Assembly: GCF_001645185.1 (NCBI RefSeq) | Contig: NZ_LXTQ01000011.1 | Coordinates: 62,001 to 126,000 of the forward strand | Origin: Methylobacillus sp. MM3 | Lineage (GTDB): Bacteria; Pseudomonadota; Gammaproteobacteria; Burkholderiales; Methylophilaceae | Direction of reading: 5' to 3' | DNA: 64,000 bases | Shown: positions 16,138 through 24,851 of the stretch, piece by piece | Position numbering within the stretch: the stretch's first letter is position 1 | Layout of the letters: every line of letters starts with the position of its first letter | The notes under the pieces: generated by a model | What the model was told of the DNA's origin: nothing | Database searches by the model: none | The model's input: the letters and a program-made list of their open reading frames with translations, nothing else | Made by a program: the position numbers and the translations under genes

Positions 16138-16932
16138 ATGAAGCAATATCAGGATCTGATGCGCCATGTCCTCGAGCACGGCCACAAGAAGGAAGACCGC
16201 ACCGGAACCGGCACACTGTCGGTATTCGGTTACCAGATGCGGTTCGACCTGGCTGAAGGTTTTCCCCTGCTGACGACCAAGAAGGTCCATCTCAAGTCCA
16301 TCATTCATGAGCTGCTATGGTTTCTCCAGGGCAGCACCAACATCAAATACCTCAAGGACAACGGCGTTTCCATCTGGGACGAGTGGGCGGACGATCAGGG
16401 CAACTTGGGTCCGGTATACGGCTACCAGTGGCGCAACTGGCCGAAGCCGGACGGCACGCATATCGACCAGATTTCGCAGGTCGTGAGTATGATCAGGAAG
16501 ACCCCCGATTCGCGCCGGCTGATCGTCTCGGCATGGAACGTGGCCGATGTGGACCAGATGAAACTCCCGCCATGCCATGCGTTCTTCCAGTTCTACGTGG
16601 CCGACGGCAAGCTCTCCTGCCAGCTATACCAGCGCAGCGCGGATATTTTTCTGGGCGTGCCATTCAATATCGCCTCCTATGCGCTGCTGACGATGATGGT
16701 GGCGCAGGTGTGCGGCCTCAAGCTTGGCGATTTCGTGCACACGCTGGGCGATGCACATATCTACCTTAACCATCTGGAACAGACGCGTGAACAGCTGTCC
16801 CGCGAACCGCGTGCGCTGCCGACGATGCGTATCAATCCTGAAGTGCAGGATATCTTCGGTTTCAGGTTCGAGGATTTCACGCTGGAAAACTATGATCCGC
16901 ACCCCGCCATCAAGGCACCGGTTGCGGTCTGA
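16138..16932 (+). CDS. thyA: thymidylate synthase
   Basis: A 264-residue ThyA, the same length as the E. coli enzyme, methylating dUMP to dTMP with methylenetetrahydrofolate. The nucleophile is C146 in [10 protein letters not shown]; the folate and dUMP loops ([19 protein letters not shown], residues near 166-184) are intact. Its usual partner folA is about 5 kb away, with five minus-strand genes between. The 43-base gap before it contains the TCCGGCGCAAGCCGG type of short repeat. Confidence 0.97.
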   Translation: MKQYQDLMRHVLEHGHKKEDRTGTGTLSVFGYQMRFDLAEGFPLLTTKKVHLKSIIHELLWFLQGSTNIKYLKDNGVSIWDEWADDQGNLGPVYGYQWRNWPKPDGTHIDQISQVVSMIRKTPDSRRLIVSAWNVADVDQMKLPPCHAFFQFYVADGKLSCQLYQRSADIFLGVPFNIASYALLTMMVAQVCGLKLGDFVHTLGDAHIYLNHLEQTREQLSREPRALPTMRINPEVQDIFGFRFEDFTLENYDPHPAIKAPVAV

Positions 16933-17025
16933 TTACGAAAGTAACAGGCAAAAAAAAGCGAACCGCCCGGGGTTGGAAGACGGCCCGCCTGGAAAAGGGG
17001 GAGATATATCGCTTAAAGAAGGTTG

Positions 17026-17631
17026 TCAGGCTGCAGTGACTGCTCCGCTGATGACCCTGACATAGTCGCCAACGGCATATTCCGGTTGGGTCGGTTGATT
17101 GACGATGCGCATCGTTCCATCGGTCATGCGCACCTTGATTTCAAAAACGGGCGCCGGTTTTTTCGATGGTTTGTTCATGGAATTCCCGCCATTGCCCAAG
17201 GCCGGCATTCGGTTATCGGTAAGATACGGCCTGGCTTTTCCTTTGCCATGCTTGGCAGTGTTTTCGAGCGAGCTATCATCATCGGGTTCGGCACCCAAAT
17301 CATTGTTCAATGAAAGCCGGATCGACTCCACGACTCCGCAAATGCCACATGCCTGCTTGCTGCCGGTGGCGCTGGCCGGATTGGCGAACGGAATGATGCG
17401 CAAGTTGTTGGCGTTCGCCGTCATTGACTTTCCGGAGCGGGCAGGGTCGATAATCGTCGAGCGGAATTGCGCGCGGTTTTCCTCGCCGTAGGCGCCGCCG
17501 AGCGATTTCTGGGCAAATTCCATTTCCTGGGCATGCGCAAGCGGAACCCATACGGCAGCTGTTGCCATGCCGGTGACCAGCATTGCTCCATATACCATGG
17601 AGCTCATTGTGTGCAGTTTGTGCATCTTCAT
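17026..17631 (-). CDS. exported protein with SlyB-like ends but no glycine zipper
   Basis: A 201-residue exported protein. The ATG at 17631, preceded by AGGGAGA, gives a signal peptide ending near AHA (about residue 34). A CGICGVVESI segment near the middle and a C-terminal domain (FEIKVRMTDGTMR ... VGDYVRV) resemble the two ends of glycine-zipper outer-membrane proteins of the SlyB type. The glycine-rich zipper normally between them is replaced by a polar linker of about 60 residues. It may be a soluble periplasmic derivative. Function unknown. Confidence 0.6.
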   Translation of the reverse strand: MKMHKLHTMSSMVYGAMLVTGMATAAVWVPLAHAQEMEFAQKSLGGAYGEENRAQFRSTIIDPARSGKSMTANANNLRIIPFANPASATGSKQACGICGVVESIRLSLNNDLGAEPDDDSSLENTAKHGKGKARPYLTDNRMPALGNGGNSMNKPSKKPAPVFEIKVRMTDGTMRIVNQPTQPEYAVGDYVRVISGAVTAA

Positions 17632-17675
17632 GATTTTTCTCCCTTCTATTGGATTTCGAATGCGCTCACGGCCTT

Positions 17676-17906
17676 TTAATGGAATCTTTCCGCATGAGGG
17701 CCGCTTTTTTCGAAGCGTCTCAAATCGTGAAGCTCCAGATTCGTAAGTCGCCCGCAAGAAGAAGGCTGCTGTTTCGGCGCCGTTTCCTGATGCGTGGCGA
17801 CAGGGCCGGGCTGAAATGGATGGTTTTCGTACTCGATGGCCCAGGCGCTGCTGTCAACATCTTCATTCCTGCCTTGCTGCGCGGGCCATTTCGTCGAAGC
17901 GCCCAT
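17676..17906 (-). CDS. doubtful small ORF after the EF-hand/BON gene
   Basis: A 76-codon frame whose ATG is two bases past the stop of the EF-hand/BON gene, with AAAGG (end of that gene) as a possible ribosome site. The predicted peptide is polar, has no recognised motif, no signal peptide and no membrane segment. It may be only open reading space in the 277-base gap that also holds the promoter of the next gene. Confidence 0.2.
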   Translation of the reverse strand: MGASTKWPAQQGRNEDVDSSAWAIEYENHPFQPGPVATHQETAPKQQPSSCGRLTNLELHDLRRFEKSGPHAERFH

Positions 17907-17908
17907 GT

Positions 17909-18427
17909 TTAGCCTTTCACCACCAGACTGTTCTTGACGGAAAGCACGCCTCGGACACTGGATGCGATTTCCACAGCGCGACGCGCTTGTGCCTCGGTAT
18001 CGACGAAGCCGCTCAGAATCACTTGTCCATGATGCGTCTGCACTTTGATTGCGAGCGCTTTCATGCCGTCGTCCTTCAGCAATTCGGCCTTTACCTTGGC
18101 CGTCACGGAGCTGTCATCGAGAAACGATTCAACGCGAGCCTGTTGCATCCCGCTTTTGAACTCGCTGTACTCTTTCGCGCTTAACGCGTCATTCTTATCC
18201 GTGTCCGCCTTGTCGAAATTCGGGCCGATGTCATGGTCACGCACACTTTCCTGGCGGGTGAGTTTTCCATCGCTGTTCTTGTCCAGTTTCTTGAATTCGG
18301 AATAAAGCGGTGTTTGCGCCTGATCCTCTTCCGTGCCGAATGCATGTGCCGAAATTGCTCCGCTTGCGAATGCGGCTGCAAGAAGTGCAGTCATGAGATT
18401 CTGAAAACTTAAAGGACGCTTATTCAT
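17909..18427 (-). CDS. periplasmic EF-hand and BON domain protein
   Basis: A 172-residue exported protein: signal peptide (cleavage near AHA, residue 29), two EF-hand calcium loops (D49-E60 with canonical DKNSDGKLTRQE, and D75-E86), then a BON domain (about 104-171), a fold found in OsmY-type envelope-stress proteins that binds phospholipids. Combining calcium-binding loops with BON is unusual. It has a near-perfect sigma-54 promoter and sits just downstream of glrR, so it is probably switched on by GlrR in response to envelope signals. Confidence 0.82.
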   Translation of the reverse strand: MNKRPLSFQNLMTALLAAAFASGAISAHAFGTEEDQAQTPLYSEFKKLDKNSDGKLTRQESVRDHDIGPNFDKADTDKNDALSAKEYSEFKSGMQQARVESFLDDSSVTAKVKAELLKDDGMKALAIKVQTHHGQVILSGFVDTEAQARRAVEIASSVRGVLSVKNSLVVKG

Positions 18428-18463
18428 GTTTTTACCTGATCCAGTATTGGTCGGTTAAACAAG

Positions 18464-18479
18464 TGCAAGCGGCGTGCCA
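18464..18479 (-). promoter_or_regulatory. sigma-54 promoter (-24/-12)
   Basis: Reading the minus strand, TGGCAC (18479-18474), five bases, then TTGCA (18468-18464) matches the sigma-54 consensus exactly. Transcription would start near 18453, about 26 bases before the EF-hand/BON ATG. The adjacent gene encodes a sigma-54-dependent activator. Confidence 0.85.
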
Positions 18480-18539
18480 ACTAAAGAATTTCTAGTTAAA
18501 ACAAGAATATATGTATGGGGCGGGTGTGCTTTGGACAAG

Positions 18540-18569
18540 GCCGAGTGTCTCCGGACGGAGACACTCGGC
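18540..18569. promoter_or_regulatory. putative GlrR-binding site 1 (palindrome)
   Basis: A 30-base palindrome with 14-bp arms, whose core TGTCTCCGGACGGAGACA (18546-18563) fits the TGTC-N10-GACA motif described for E. coli GlrR at glmY. It is centred about 75 bases upstream of the sigma-54 promoter, a usual distance for an enhancer. The same palindrome could also terminate glrR transcripts, but no T-run follows. Confidence 0.7.
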
Positions 18570-18609
18570 GAGGTCGTTTTCTAGATAGCTGAAAACAAAG
18601 GGATTTTGA

Positions 18610-18627
18610 TGTCTCCAATAGGAGACA
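18610..18627. promoter_or_regulatory. putative GlrR-binding site 2
   Basis: TGTCTCCAATAGGAGACA is a second TGTC-N10-GACA site, sharing TGTCTCC and GGAGACA with site 1. It lies three bases past the glrR stop and about 140 bases upstream of the sigma-54 promoter. The paired sites are 64 bases apart, about six helical turns, suiting cooperative binding of an activator. Confidence 0.7.
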
Positions 18628-18630
18628 AAA

Positions 18631-19995
18631 TCATGACTGCTCCTCATTTTTGAAGAGCGCGGGGGTGAGTTGATGCCTGTCCAGCAATTTATAGAATTCG
18701 GTGCGATTGCGCTGGGCGAGGCGTGCCGCCTGCGTGACATTCCCATTGGTGGCCTTGAGCAGCCGCGCAAGATAATCGCGTTCGAAATTCCGTCGTGCCG
18801 TTTCGAAAGGAAGAATGCCGCCTACATCGTCGCGCAATGCCTTTTGTACCAGCGTAGTTGGGATCAATGGCGTCGTGCACAGTACGACCGTCTGTTCGAC
18901 GATGTTCTGCAATTGGCGGACATTGCCCGGCCATGGCGCGCTGATCAGCAGTTCCATCGCTTCGGGGGAAAACCCGTTGACGGCTTTATCGTACTTGCGG
19001 CTGATTGTCGTCAGAAAATGCCCGGCAAGCAGCGGAATATCCTCGCGCCTGGCGGACAGGGCGGGAATTTCCAGCCCGACTACATTGATCCGGTAATACA
19101 AATCTTCGCGGAAACGGTTGGTTTTCATTTCCTCGGCCAAGTCGCGGTGAGTCGCGGAAACGATACGGACATTCACTGGAATGCTGGCCATGGCCCCCAC
19201 GGGACGAACGATTCTTTCCTGCAGGGCGCGCAGAAGCTTGACCTGAAGCGTCAAAGGCATGTCGCCGATCTCGTCCAGGAAGAGCGTGCCGCCTTCTGCG
19301 GATTGGAACAATCCCTTGTGATCGCGCGTTGCGCCGGTAAAAGCGCCTTTGGTATGGCCGAACAGTTCCGATTCGAGCAGCGGTTCCGGAATCGCGCCGC
19401 AATTGATCGCGACGAATGGCTTGTCGCGCCGCGGGCTGGCGCGATGGATGGCTTGGGCCAGGAGTTCCTTGCCGGTACCGCTGTCGCCGTGGATCAATAC
19501 GCTGGCGCCGCTTGCTGCGGCGAGTTTGGCTTGCTGCAGCATGGATTCGATGGCCGGACTGCGGCTGATGAATTCGCTACGCCAATCATCGCTGTCGCCG
19601 ACCGGGTTGCTGATCTCGGGTTGCGACAGACGCAGTGCGGCGGCTACCTGGCGCAGCAGTTCCTTGCTGTCGAACGGTTTTGTGAGAAAGCCGAAAACAC
19701 CGCGTCGCGTGGCCTCTACCGCGTCAGGGATCGAACCGTGGGCCGTCAGGATAATGACGGGGAGGCCAGGGTCGGTGCGGTGCAGGGTATCGAACAAGGC
19801 AAGGCCATCCATGCCCGGCATACGCAGGTCGGTAATGACCAGTTGGGGTTTGCTTACGGAGAACAACGCCAAGGCCTCTTCGGCGCTTGCGGCCGTTTCA
19901 ACTTGATAGCTTGCCGCCTGCAACCGCATGGAAATGAGTCGTACGATGTCGGAATCGTCGTCGACGATCAATATCTTGTGGGCATTATCATTCAT
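18631..19995 (-). CDS. glrR: sigma-54-dependent response regulator GlrR (QseF)
   Basis: A 454-residue NtrC-type activator: receiver domain with phospho-acceptor D56 (LVITDLRMP) and acidic D12-D13; AAA+ domain with Walker A GDSGTGKE (170-177), the sigma-54 contact loop GAFTGA (217-222) and Walker B FLDEIG; C-terminal Fis-type helix-turn-helix. Its ATG overlaps the qseG stop (ATGA), and glrK lies upstream, so kinase, lipoprotein and regulator form one operon. Predicted target: the EF-hand/BON gene immediately downstream. Confidence 0.93.
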   Translation of the reverse strand: MNDNAHKILIVDDDSDIVRLISMRLQAASYQVETAASAEEALALFSVSKPQLVITDLRMPGMDGLALFDTLHRTDPGLPVIILTAHGSIPDAVEATRRGVFGFLTKPFDSKELLRQVAAALRLSQPEISNPVGDSDDWRSEFISRSPAIESMLQQAKLAAASGASVLIHGDSGTGKELLAQAIHRASPRRDKPFVAINCGAIPEPLLESELFGHTKGAFTGATRDHKGLFQSAEGGTLFLDEIGDMPLTLQVKLLRALQERIVRPVGAMASIPVNVRIVSATHRDLAEEMKTNRFREDLYYRINVVGLEIPALSARREDIPLLAGHFLTTISRKYDKAVNGFSPEAMELLISAPWPGNVRQLQNIVEQTVVLCTTPLIPTTLVQKALRDDVGGILPFETARRNFERDYLARLLKATNGNVTQAARLAQRNRTEFYKLLDRHQLTPALFKNEEQS

Positions 19996-20564
19996 TTGGG
20001 TTTTACCTGGTCGCGGTTTGTCAGCGTTCGCTCGATGTTTTTCAACTCATCCAGTTTTTGTTGCAGACTCTCGGCCTTTTGCTGAAGTTCATCTGTCCTG
20101 GCTTGCAAGACTTCCATGCGTTTGCGTTCGTCCGCGGCTTTCTGGCCGAGCTTCGCTGCATTTTCTTCCAGTTTTTGCCGTTCGCTGACATATTCCTTCA
20201 ACAAGGACGAAACCGCTTTCGTGTCAGGATCGGCGGCAGTATCCCGCTGGATTTCGTCCAGCAGAGCCAGTGCGCGCGCGTTGTCGCGTTGGCGGCTGGC
20301 GGGCAAGGATAATACCAGCGCGGCCTTCATTCGATTGGTCACATCCTGTTTGTTGCTGTTATATGCCTGCATTACAAGTGCATGCTCCTTGCGTTGTTCT
20401 TCAGCGGAAAGAGTTCCGTAACGCAGGGCGTATGCCAGTATCTCGTTATCAGCCCGAACGACGATAACGGGTGTGGAAGCGTGACTGGCTTTCGGCGGAA
20501 CGGGCGCGCATCCCACTGCCAGAAGCATGCCGCAAAGAATGGGCCAGATAAAAATAGGTTTCAT
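19992..20564 (-). CDS. qseG: QseG-like lipoprotein of the GlrKR system
   Basis: A 190-residue lipoprotein. The ATG at 20564 overlaps the glrK stop as ATGA and gives a signal peptide with lipobox LLAVGC (C19). The C-terminal third is a coiled coil rich in Q, K, E and L (about 120-185). In enterobacteria QseG (YfhG) lies between glrK and glrR and interacts with the kinase sensor domain; the identical gene order here supports the same role. The in-frame ATG at 20606 lies inside glrK and is not preferred. Confidence 0.8.
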   Translation of the reverse strand: MKPIFIWPILCGMLLAVGCAPVPPKASHASTPVIVVRADNEILAYALRYGTLSAEEQRKEHALVMQAYNSNKQDVTNRMKAALVLSLPASRQRDNARALALLDEIQRDTAADPDTKAVSSLLKEYVSERQKLEENAAKLGQKAADERKRMEVLQARTDELQQKAESLQQKLDELKNIERTLTNRDQVKPK

Positions 20565-22006
20565 GTTGCTGCCTGTTGCAAGAATGGGAGGAGGGCTCTG
20601 AAACAAGCCCCTTTTTCGGATGGCATCAAGATGATCTTGCCGCCATGCGCTTCGATATATTCGTGAGCTATCGATAAGCCGAGGCCGCTGCCGCTGACAT
20701 GGCTGTCGACATTGCCGCTGCCGCGATAAAAAGGTTCGAAGAGACGATCGCGATCTGCGGGGGAAATGCCGGGGCCGCTATCGGAAACTTCAATCAGGGC
20801 CTGATCCTGCTCGCGCGCCAGGCGCACGGTAATGCTGCCTCCTCGTGGGGTGTATTTGATCGCATTGGAAATCAGATTGTCGATCACAGTCAGCAACTGC
20901 TCGCGATCTCCCTCCAGCGAGAGATCGGTCAGGGCAAGCAGGATATTGAGCTGTTTGGTGTCTATGGTCAGAGTATACGAGGAAATGGCTTCTTCGATCA
21001 GTGGCTTGAGGTCGATGCGCTCCAGTTGGAGCACGGGCTTCTGGAACTGTACCGCGGTGTAATAAAGCAGGTTTTCTATCATTTTCTGCAACCGCAGGCT
21101 GTTCTCGTGAAGAATGGCCGCAATTTCGCGCTGCTGGGGTGACAGCATGCCGCCTACTTCTTCGGTCAATAATTCGCTGCCTTCACGAATGGAGGTCAGT
21201 GGTGTTTTCAATTCATGGGAAACGTTGCGCAGAAAGCGCTTTTTTTGTTCTTCAAGATCAAATAATTGGACTCGCAGCCATTCCAAACGTTCGCCCAGCC
21301 GGCGCAGATCGCGCGGACCGTCGATAGCAATGGGGTCGCTGTATTCCCCGCGGCCGAGCTTGCGTATGGCGACATCCATGCGCCGTATCGGCCGCGTCAG
21401 GAGAAAGGTGATCGCGACTGCGACCAGAAGGGCGATCGGAATCAGCGGCAAGGTCTGCCAAAGCAGCATGTGCTGGGCGCGCTCGGCCGTGGCGACGAGC
21501 AGGGTGGACTCGCGATCGATCAGCTGGTTGTTGGCGTTCAATATCGATTTGGCCAGTTCGGAGAGATGAAAGAACTCGGTGACGATGCTCTCCATATCGT
21601 TCTGTGCGTTTCCGCTCATCACATTGTTGAAGAGCAATGTTTCGCGCCGGCTAAGTTCATCCAGCTGATTCCTGAGCGCCTTGTCCAGCGGCAGTTTCGA
21701 AAGCTCCGCCACGGTAGCGACGAATTTTTCGTGCGCGCCGCGAAAACTTTCCAGCAATGCTTCATCGCCGAGCACCAGATATTGCCGGGTGCCTCGCTCG
21801 ATGATCGTCAGTTGTTCGGTCAGAATCCGGCTGGCGCGCGTTGCCTCCACGGCACGATGCACGGTCTTGTGGCTCTGATCGGCAAGGCGATCGAGATAAA
21901 GCGCAGCGTTGGCGAAGGCGAACAGCAGCGGCAGTATCGTCAATACGAAGCCGATGGAGAGCAGCTTGAGAAAAGAATTGGGATAGAAAACTCTTAGGCG
22001 CTTCAT
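20561..22006 (-). CDS. glrK: sensor histidine kinase GlrK (QseE)
   Basis: A 481-residue kinase with membrane helices at about 12-36 and 182-203 enclosing a periplasmic four-helix-like sensor, then a HAMP domain, the dimerisation helix with phospho-acceptor H264 (NVSHELKTPL) and an ATPase domain with N-box NLISNAIKYTP and GSGLGLSIAHEY. It is followed by qseG and glrR in overlapping order. Its ATG is within 40 bases of folA, which runs the other way, so both promoters share a very short gap. Confidence 0.92.
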   Translation of the reverse strand: MKRLRVFYPNSFLKLLSIGFVLTILPLLFAFANAALYLDRLADQSHKTVHRAVEATRASRILTEQLTIIERGTRQYLVLGDEALLESFRGAHEKFVATVAELSKLPLDKALRNQLDELSRRETLLFNNVMSGNAQNDMESIVTEFFHLSELAKSILNANNQLIDRESTLLVATAERAQHMLLWQTLPLIPIALLVAVAITFLLTRPIRRMDVAIRKLGRGEYSDPIAIDGPRDLRRLGERLEWLRVQLFDLEEQKKRFLRNVSHELKTPLTSIREGSELLTEEVGGMLSPQQREIAAILHENSLRLQKMIENLLYYTAVQFQKPVLQLERIDLKPLIEEAISSYTLTIDTKQLNILLALTDLSLEGDREQLLTVIDNLISNAIKYTPRGGSITVRLAREQDQALIEVSDSGPGISPADRDRLFEPFYRGSGNVDSHVSGSGLGLSIAHEYIEAHGGKIILMPSEKGACFRALLPFLQQAAT

Positions 22007-22023
22007 TGTGAGTGTCGGGAGCT

Positions 22024-22029
22024 TATAAT
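22024..22029 (+). promoter_or_regulatory. -10 element of folA promoter
   Basis: A perfect TATAAT lies 18 bases before the ATG at 22047. A weak TTCATT (22002-22007) at 16-base spacing overlaps the glrK start codon. Only the -10 match is strong. Confidence 0.4.
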
Positions 22030-22046
22030 TTCAGGCATTCCTATTG

Positions 22047-22553
22047 ATGAGCAATATCATGTCCTGTGTTTCCGTCATTGCCGCAGTTGCCGACAACAAG
22101 GCAATTGGCCTCGATAATGCCTTACCCTGGCATTTGCCTGAAGATCTCAAGCGTTTCCGCAGCCTTACGATGGGTCACCATATTATCATGGGACGTAAGA
22201 CCTACGAGTCGTTGGGTAGGTTGCTGCCGGGCCGTACGACGGTGATTGTGACGCGCCAAACGGACTATTGCGTCGAAGGGGCAATAACGGCGGGGTCGCT
22301 GGATTCGGCCATTTTGCACTGCGGGAACGATGCGGAAATCTTCGTGATCGGCGGCGCGGAACTGTATCGCGAAGCATTGAAGAAAGCGGATAAGCTTTAT
22401 CTGACCGAGATTCGCGGCGAGTACGCAGCTGACGCGTATTTTCCGGAATACGATCAAAGTGCCTGGCGCGAGCTGACGCGCGAAGAGCACGTCAGCGCCG
22501 AAGGCCTGGCTTACAGCTTCGTGGTTTACGGCCGCGAAGCCGCAAGCATCTAG
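22047..22553 (+). CDS. folA: dihydrofolate reductase
   Basis: A DHFR of 168 residues from the ATG at 22047 (164 if the ATG at 22059, MSCVSVIAAVADNKAIG, is used; the second fits homologues slightly better). It reduces dihydrofolate, regenerating the cofactor used up by ThyA. Motifs are intact: GLDNALPWHLPEDLKRF, IIMGRKTYESLG and IGGAELYREAL. The 3' end overlaps that of the convergent decarboxylase gene by four bases. Confidence 0.95.
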   Translation: MSNIMSCVSVIAAVADNKAIGLDNALPWHLPEDLKRFRSLTMGHHIIMGRKTYESLGRLLPGRTTVIVTRQTDYCVEGAITAGSLDSAILHCGNDAEIFVIGGAELYREALKKADKLYLTEIRGEYAADAYFPEYDQSAWRELTREEHVSAEGLAYSFVVYGREAASI

Positions 22554-24793
22554 CCGGCTACGCAGTCCACGTAATAACCCACCTTGCCGTCCGGCGAGAC
22601 TTCCTTCACCAGGCCGTGGATGTCGGTCTCGAAGCCTGGGAAGCGCTCGTTGAACTCGCGTGCGAACTTCAAATAGCGCACGATGGTGCTGTTGAAGCGC
22701 TCGCCCGGAATCAGCAGCGGGATGCCCGGAGGGTAGGGTGTCAGCAGCACGCTGGTCACGCGGCCCTCAAGGTTGTCGATTTCGATGCGTTCGATTTCCT
22801 TGTGTGCCATCTTGGCGAAGGCGTCGGCCGGTTTCATCGCCGGAATCATGTTCGAGAGATACATTTCCGTGGTCAGGCGAGCGATGTCGTTGGCCTTGTA
22901 GATGCCGTGAATCTGCGAGCACAGGTCGCGCAGGCCGATCTTCTCATAGCGCGGCTGCTTGATGACGAATTCCGGCAGAACGCGCCATAGCGGCTGGTTC
23001 TTGTCGTAATCGTCCTTGAATTGCTGCAGCGCGGTCACCAGCGTGTTCCAGCGGCCCTTGGTGATGCCGATGGTGAACATGATGAAGAACGAATACAGAC
23101 CGGTTTTTTCCACGATAACGCCGTGTTCGGCCAGGTATTTGGTGACAATGGCTGCCGGGATGCCGATGTCGTCCGAGAACGAGCCGTCCACGTCGAGGCC
23201 CGGAGTGATCACGGTAGCCTTGATCGGGTCCAGCATGTTGAAACCCGCCGCGAGATTGCTGAAACCGTGCCAGCGCTCGGAGTCGCGCAGCATCCAGTCT
23301 TCGCGCTCGCCTATGCCTTCATCGGCCAGATAGTCCGGCCCCCAGACCTTGAACCACCAGTCTGCGCCCCATTCCGCGTCCACCTTGCGCATCGCGCGGC
23401 GGAAATCCAGCGCTTCCATGATCGACTCCTCGACCAGCGCGGTGCCGCCGGGTGGCTCCATCATCGCAGCTGCGACATCGCACGAGGCGATGATCGAATA
23501 TTGCGGGCTGGTCGATGTGTGCATCAGGTAGGCTTCGTTGAACACGTCGCGATCCAGTTTGTTCTCGGTTGCGTCCTGCACCAGGATTTGCGACGCCTGG
23601 GAGAGCCCGGCCAGCAGTTTGTGCGTCGACTGGGTCGCAAACAGCATGGACGTTTCGCAGCGCGGCCGGTCCTTGCCGATGGCGTGCATGCTGCGGTAGA
23701 AGTCATGGAAAGTGGCGTGCGGCAACCAGGCTTCGTCGAAGTGCAGCGTGTCGATTTCGCCGTCCAGCATCTGCTTGATGGTATCGACGTTATACAGAAT
23801 GCCGTCGTACGTGCTTTGCGTGATGGTCAGCACGCGCGGCTTGTTTTTTACGCCGCGTGCGAACGGATTGGCGTCGATTTTCTTCTGGATGTTTTCCGGT
23901 TTGAACTCTTCCAGCGGGATCGGCCCGATGATGCCGAAGTGGTTGCGCGTAGGCATCAAAAAGACGGGAATCGCACCGGTCATCATGATCGAATGCAGAA
24001 TGGATTTGTGGCAGTTGCGGTCCACGACGACGATGTCGCCCGGAGCCACGGTCGAGTGCCAGACGATCTTGTTGGAGGTCGACGTGCCGTTGGTGACGAA
24101 GAACAGGTGGTCGCAATTGAAAATGCGTGCCGCGTTACGCTCGGAAGCGGCGACCGGGCCGGTGTGATCCAGCAACTGGCCGAGCTCGTCCACCGCGTTG
24201 CAGACGTCGGCGCGCAGCATGTTTTCGCCGAAGAACTGGTGGAACATCTGGCCAACCGGCGATTTCAGGAAGGCGACGCCGCCGGAGTGCCCTGGACAAT
24301 GCCAGGAATACGAACCGTCCGCCGCGTAATGCGTCAGCGCGCGGAAAAACGGCGGCGGCAGCGAATCGAGATAGGTGCGTGCCTCGCGCACGATGTAGCG
24401 CGCGATGAACTCCGGCGTGTCTTCGTACATGTGAATGAAGCCGTTCAACTCGCGCAGAATCTCGTTCGGGATATGACGCGATGTCCGTGTTTCGCCATGC
24501 AGAAAGATCGGGATTTCCTCGTTGCGGAACCGGATCTCGTCCACGAAGGCGCGCAGGCGATCGAGGGCTTCCTGCGATTCCTCCGCGAATTCCTCATCGT
24601 CTATCGACAGGATGAAAGCCGACGCGCGGCTTTGCTGCTGTGCGAACGAAGACATGTCGACAAAGCTGGTGACGCCCAGCACTTCGAAACCTTCATCCTC
24701 GATGGCTTTTGCCAGGACGCGGATACCCAGGCCCGAAGTATTTTCGGAGCGGAAGTCTTCGTCAATGATGACGACGGGAAAACGAAATTTCAT
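22550..24793 (-). CDS. lysine/ornithine/arginine decarboxylase
   Basis: A 747-residue fold-III PLP decarboxylase. An N-terminal response-regulator-like 'wing' domain (1-130, VVIIDEDFRSENTSG) precedes the PLP core, with K392 in QSTHKLLAGLSQ and the upstream SWHCPGHSGG loop, then the C-terminal domain. Family members of this size (AdiA, LdcC, CadA) consume a proton and yield agmatine, cadaverine or putrescine. Which substrate is used cannot be read from the sequence, so no symbol is given. No antiporter gene is adjacent, so polyamine biosynthesis may be more likely than acid resistance. Confidence 0.88.
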   Translation of the reverse strand: MKFRFPVVIIDEDFRSENTSGLGIRVLAKAIEDEGFEVLGVTSFVDMSSFAQQQSRASAFILSIDDEEFAEESQEALDRLRAFVDEIRFRNEEIPIFLHGETRTSRHIPNEILRELNGFIHMYEDTPEFIARYIVREARTYLDSLPPPFFRALTHYAADGSYSWHCPGHSGGVAFLKSPVGQMFHQFFGENMLRADVCNAVDELGQLLDHTGPVAASERNAARIFNCDHLFFVTNGTSTSNKIVWHSTVAPGDIVVVDRNCHKSILHSIMMTGAIPVFLMPTRNHFGIIGPIPLEEFKPENIQKKIDANPFARGVKNKPRVLTITQSTYDGILYNVDTIKQMLDGEIDTLHFDEAWLPHATFHDFYRSMHAIGKDRPRCETSMLFATQSTHKLLAGLSQASQILVQDATENKLDRDVFNEAYLMHTSTSPQYSIIASCDVAAAMMEPPGGTALVEESIMEALDFRRAMRKVDAEWGADWWFKVWGPDYLADEGIGEREDWMLRDSERWHGFSNLAAGFNMLDPIKATVITPGLDVDGSFSDDIGIPAAIVTKYLAEHGVIVEKTGLYSFFIMFTIGITKGRWNTLVTALQQFKDDYDKNQPLWRVLPEFVIKQPRYEKIGLRDLCSQIHGIYKANDIARLTTEMYLSNMIPAMKPADAFAKMAHKEIERIEIDNLEGRVTSVLLTPYPPGIPLLIPGERFNSTIVRYLKFAREFNERFPGFETDIHGLVKEVSPDGKVGYYVDCVAG

Positions 24794-24851
24794 GGCATTT
24801 CCTCACGCAAAAGAGGATGTGAAAAAGAAGGCGCAGGCAAGAATGCGCGCG

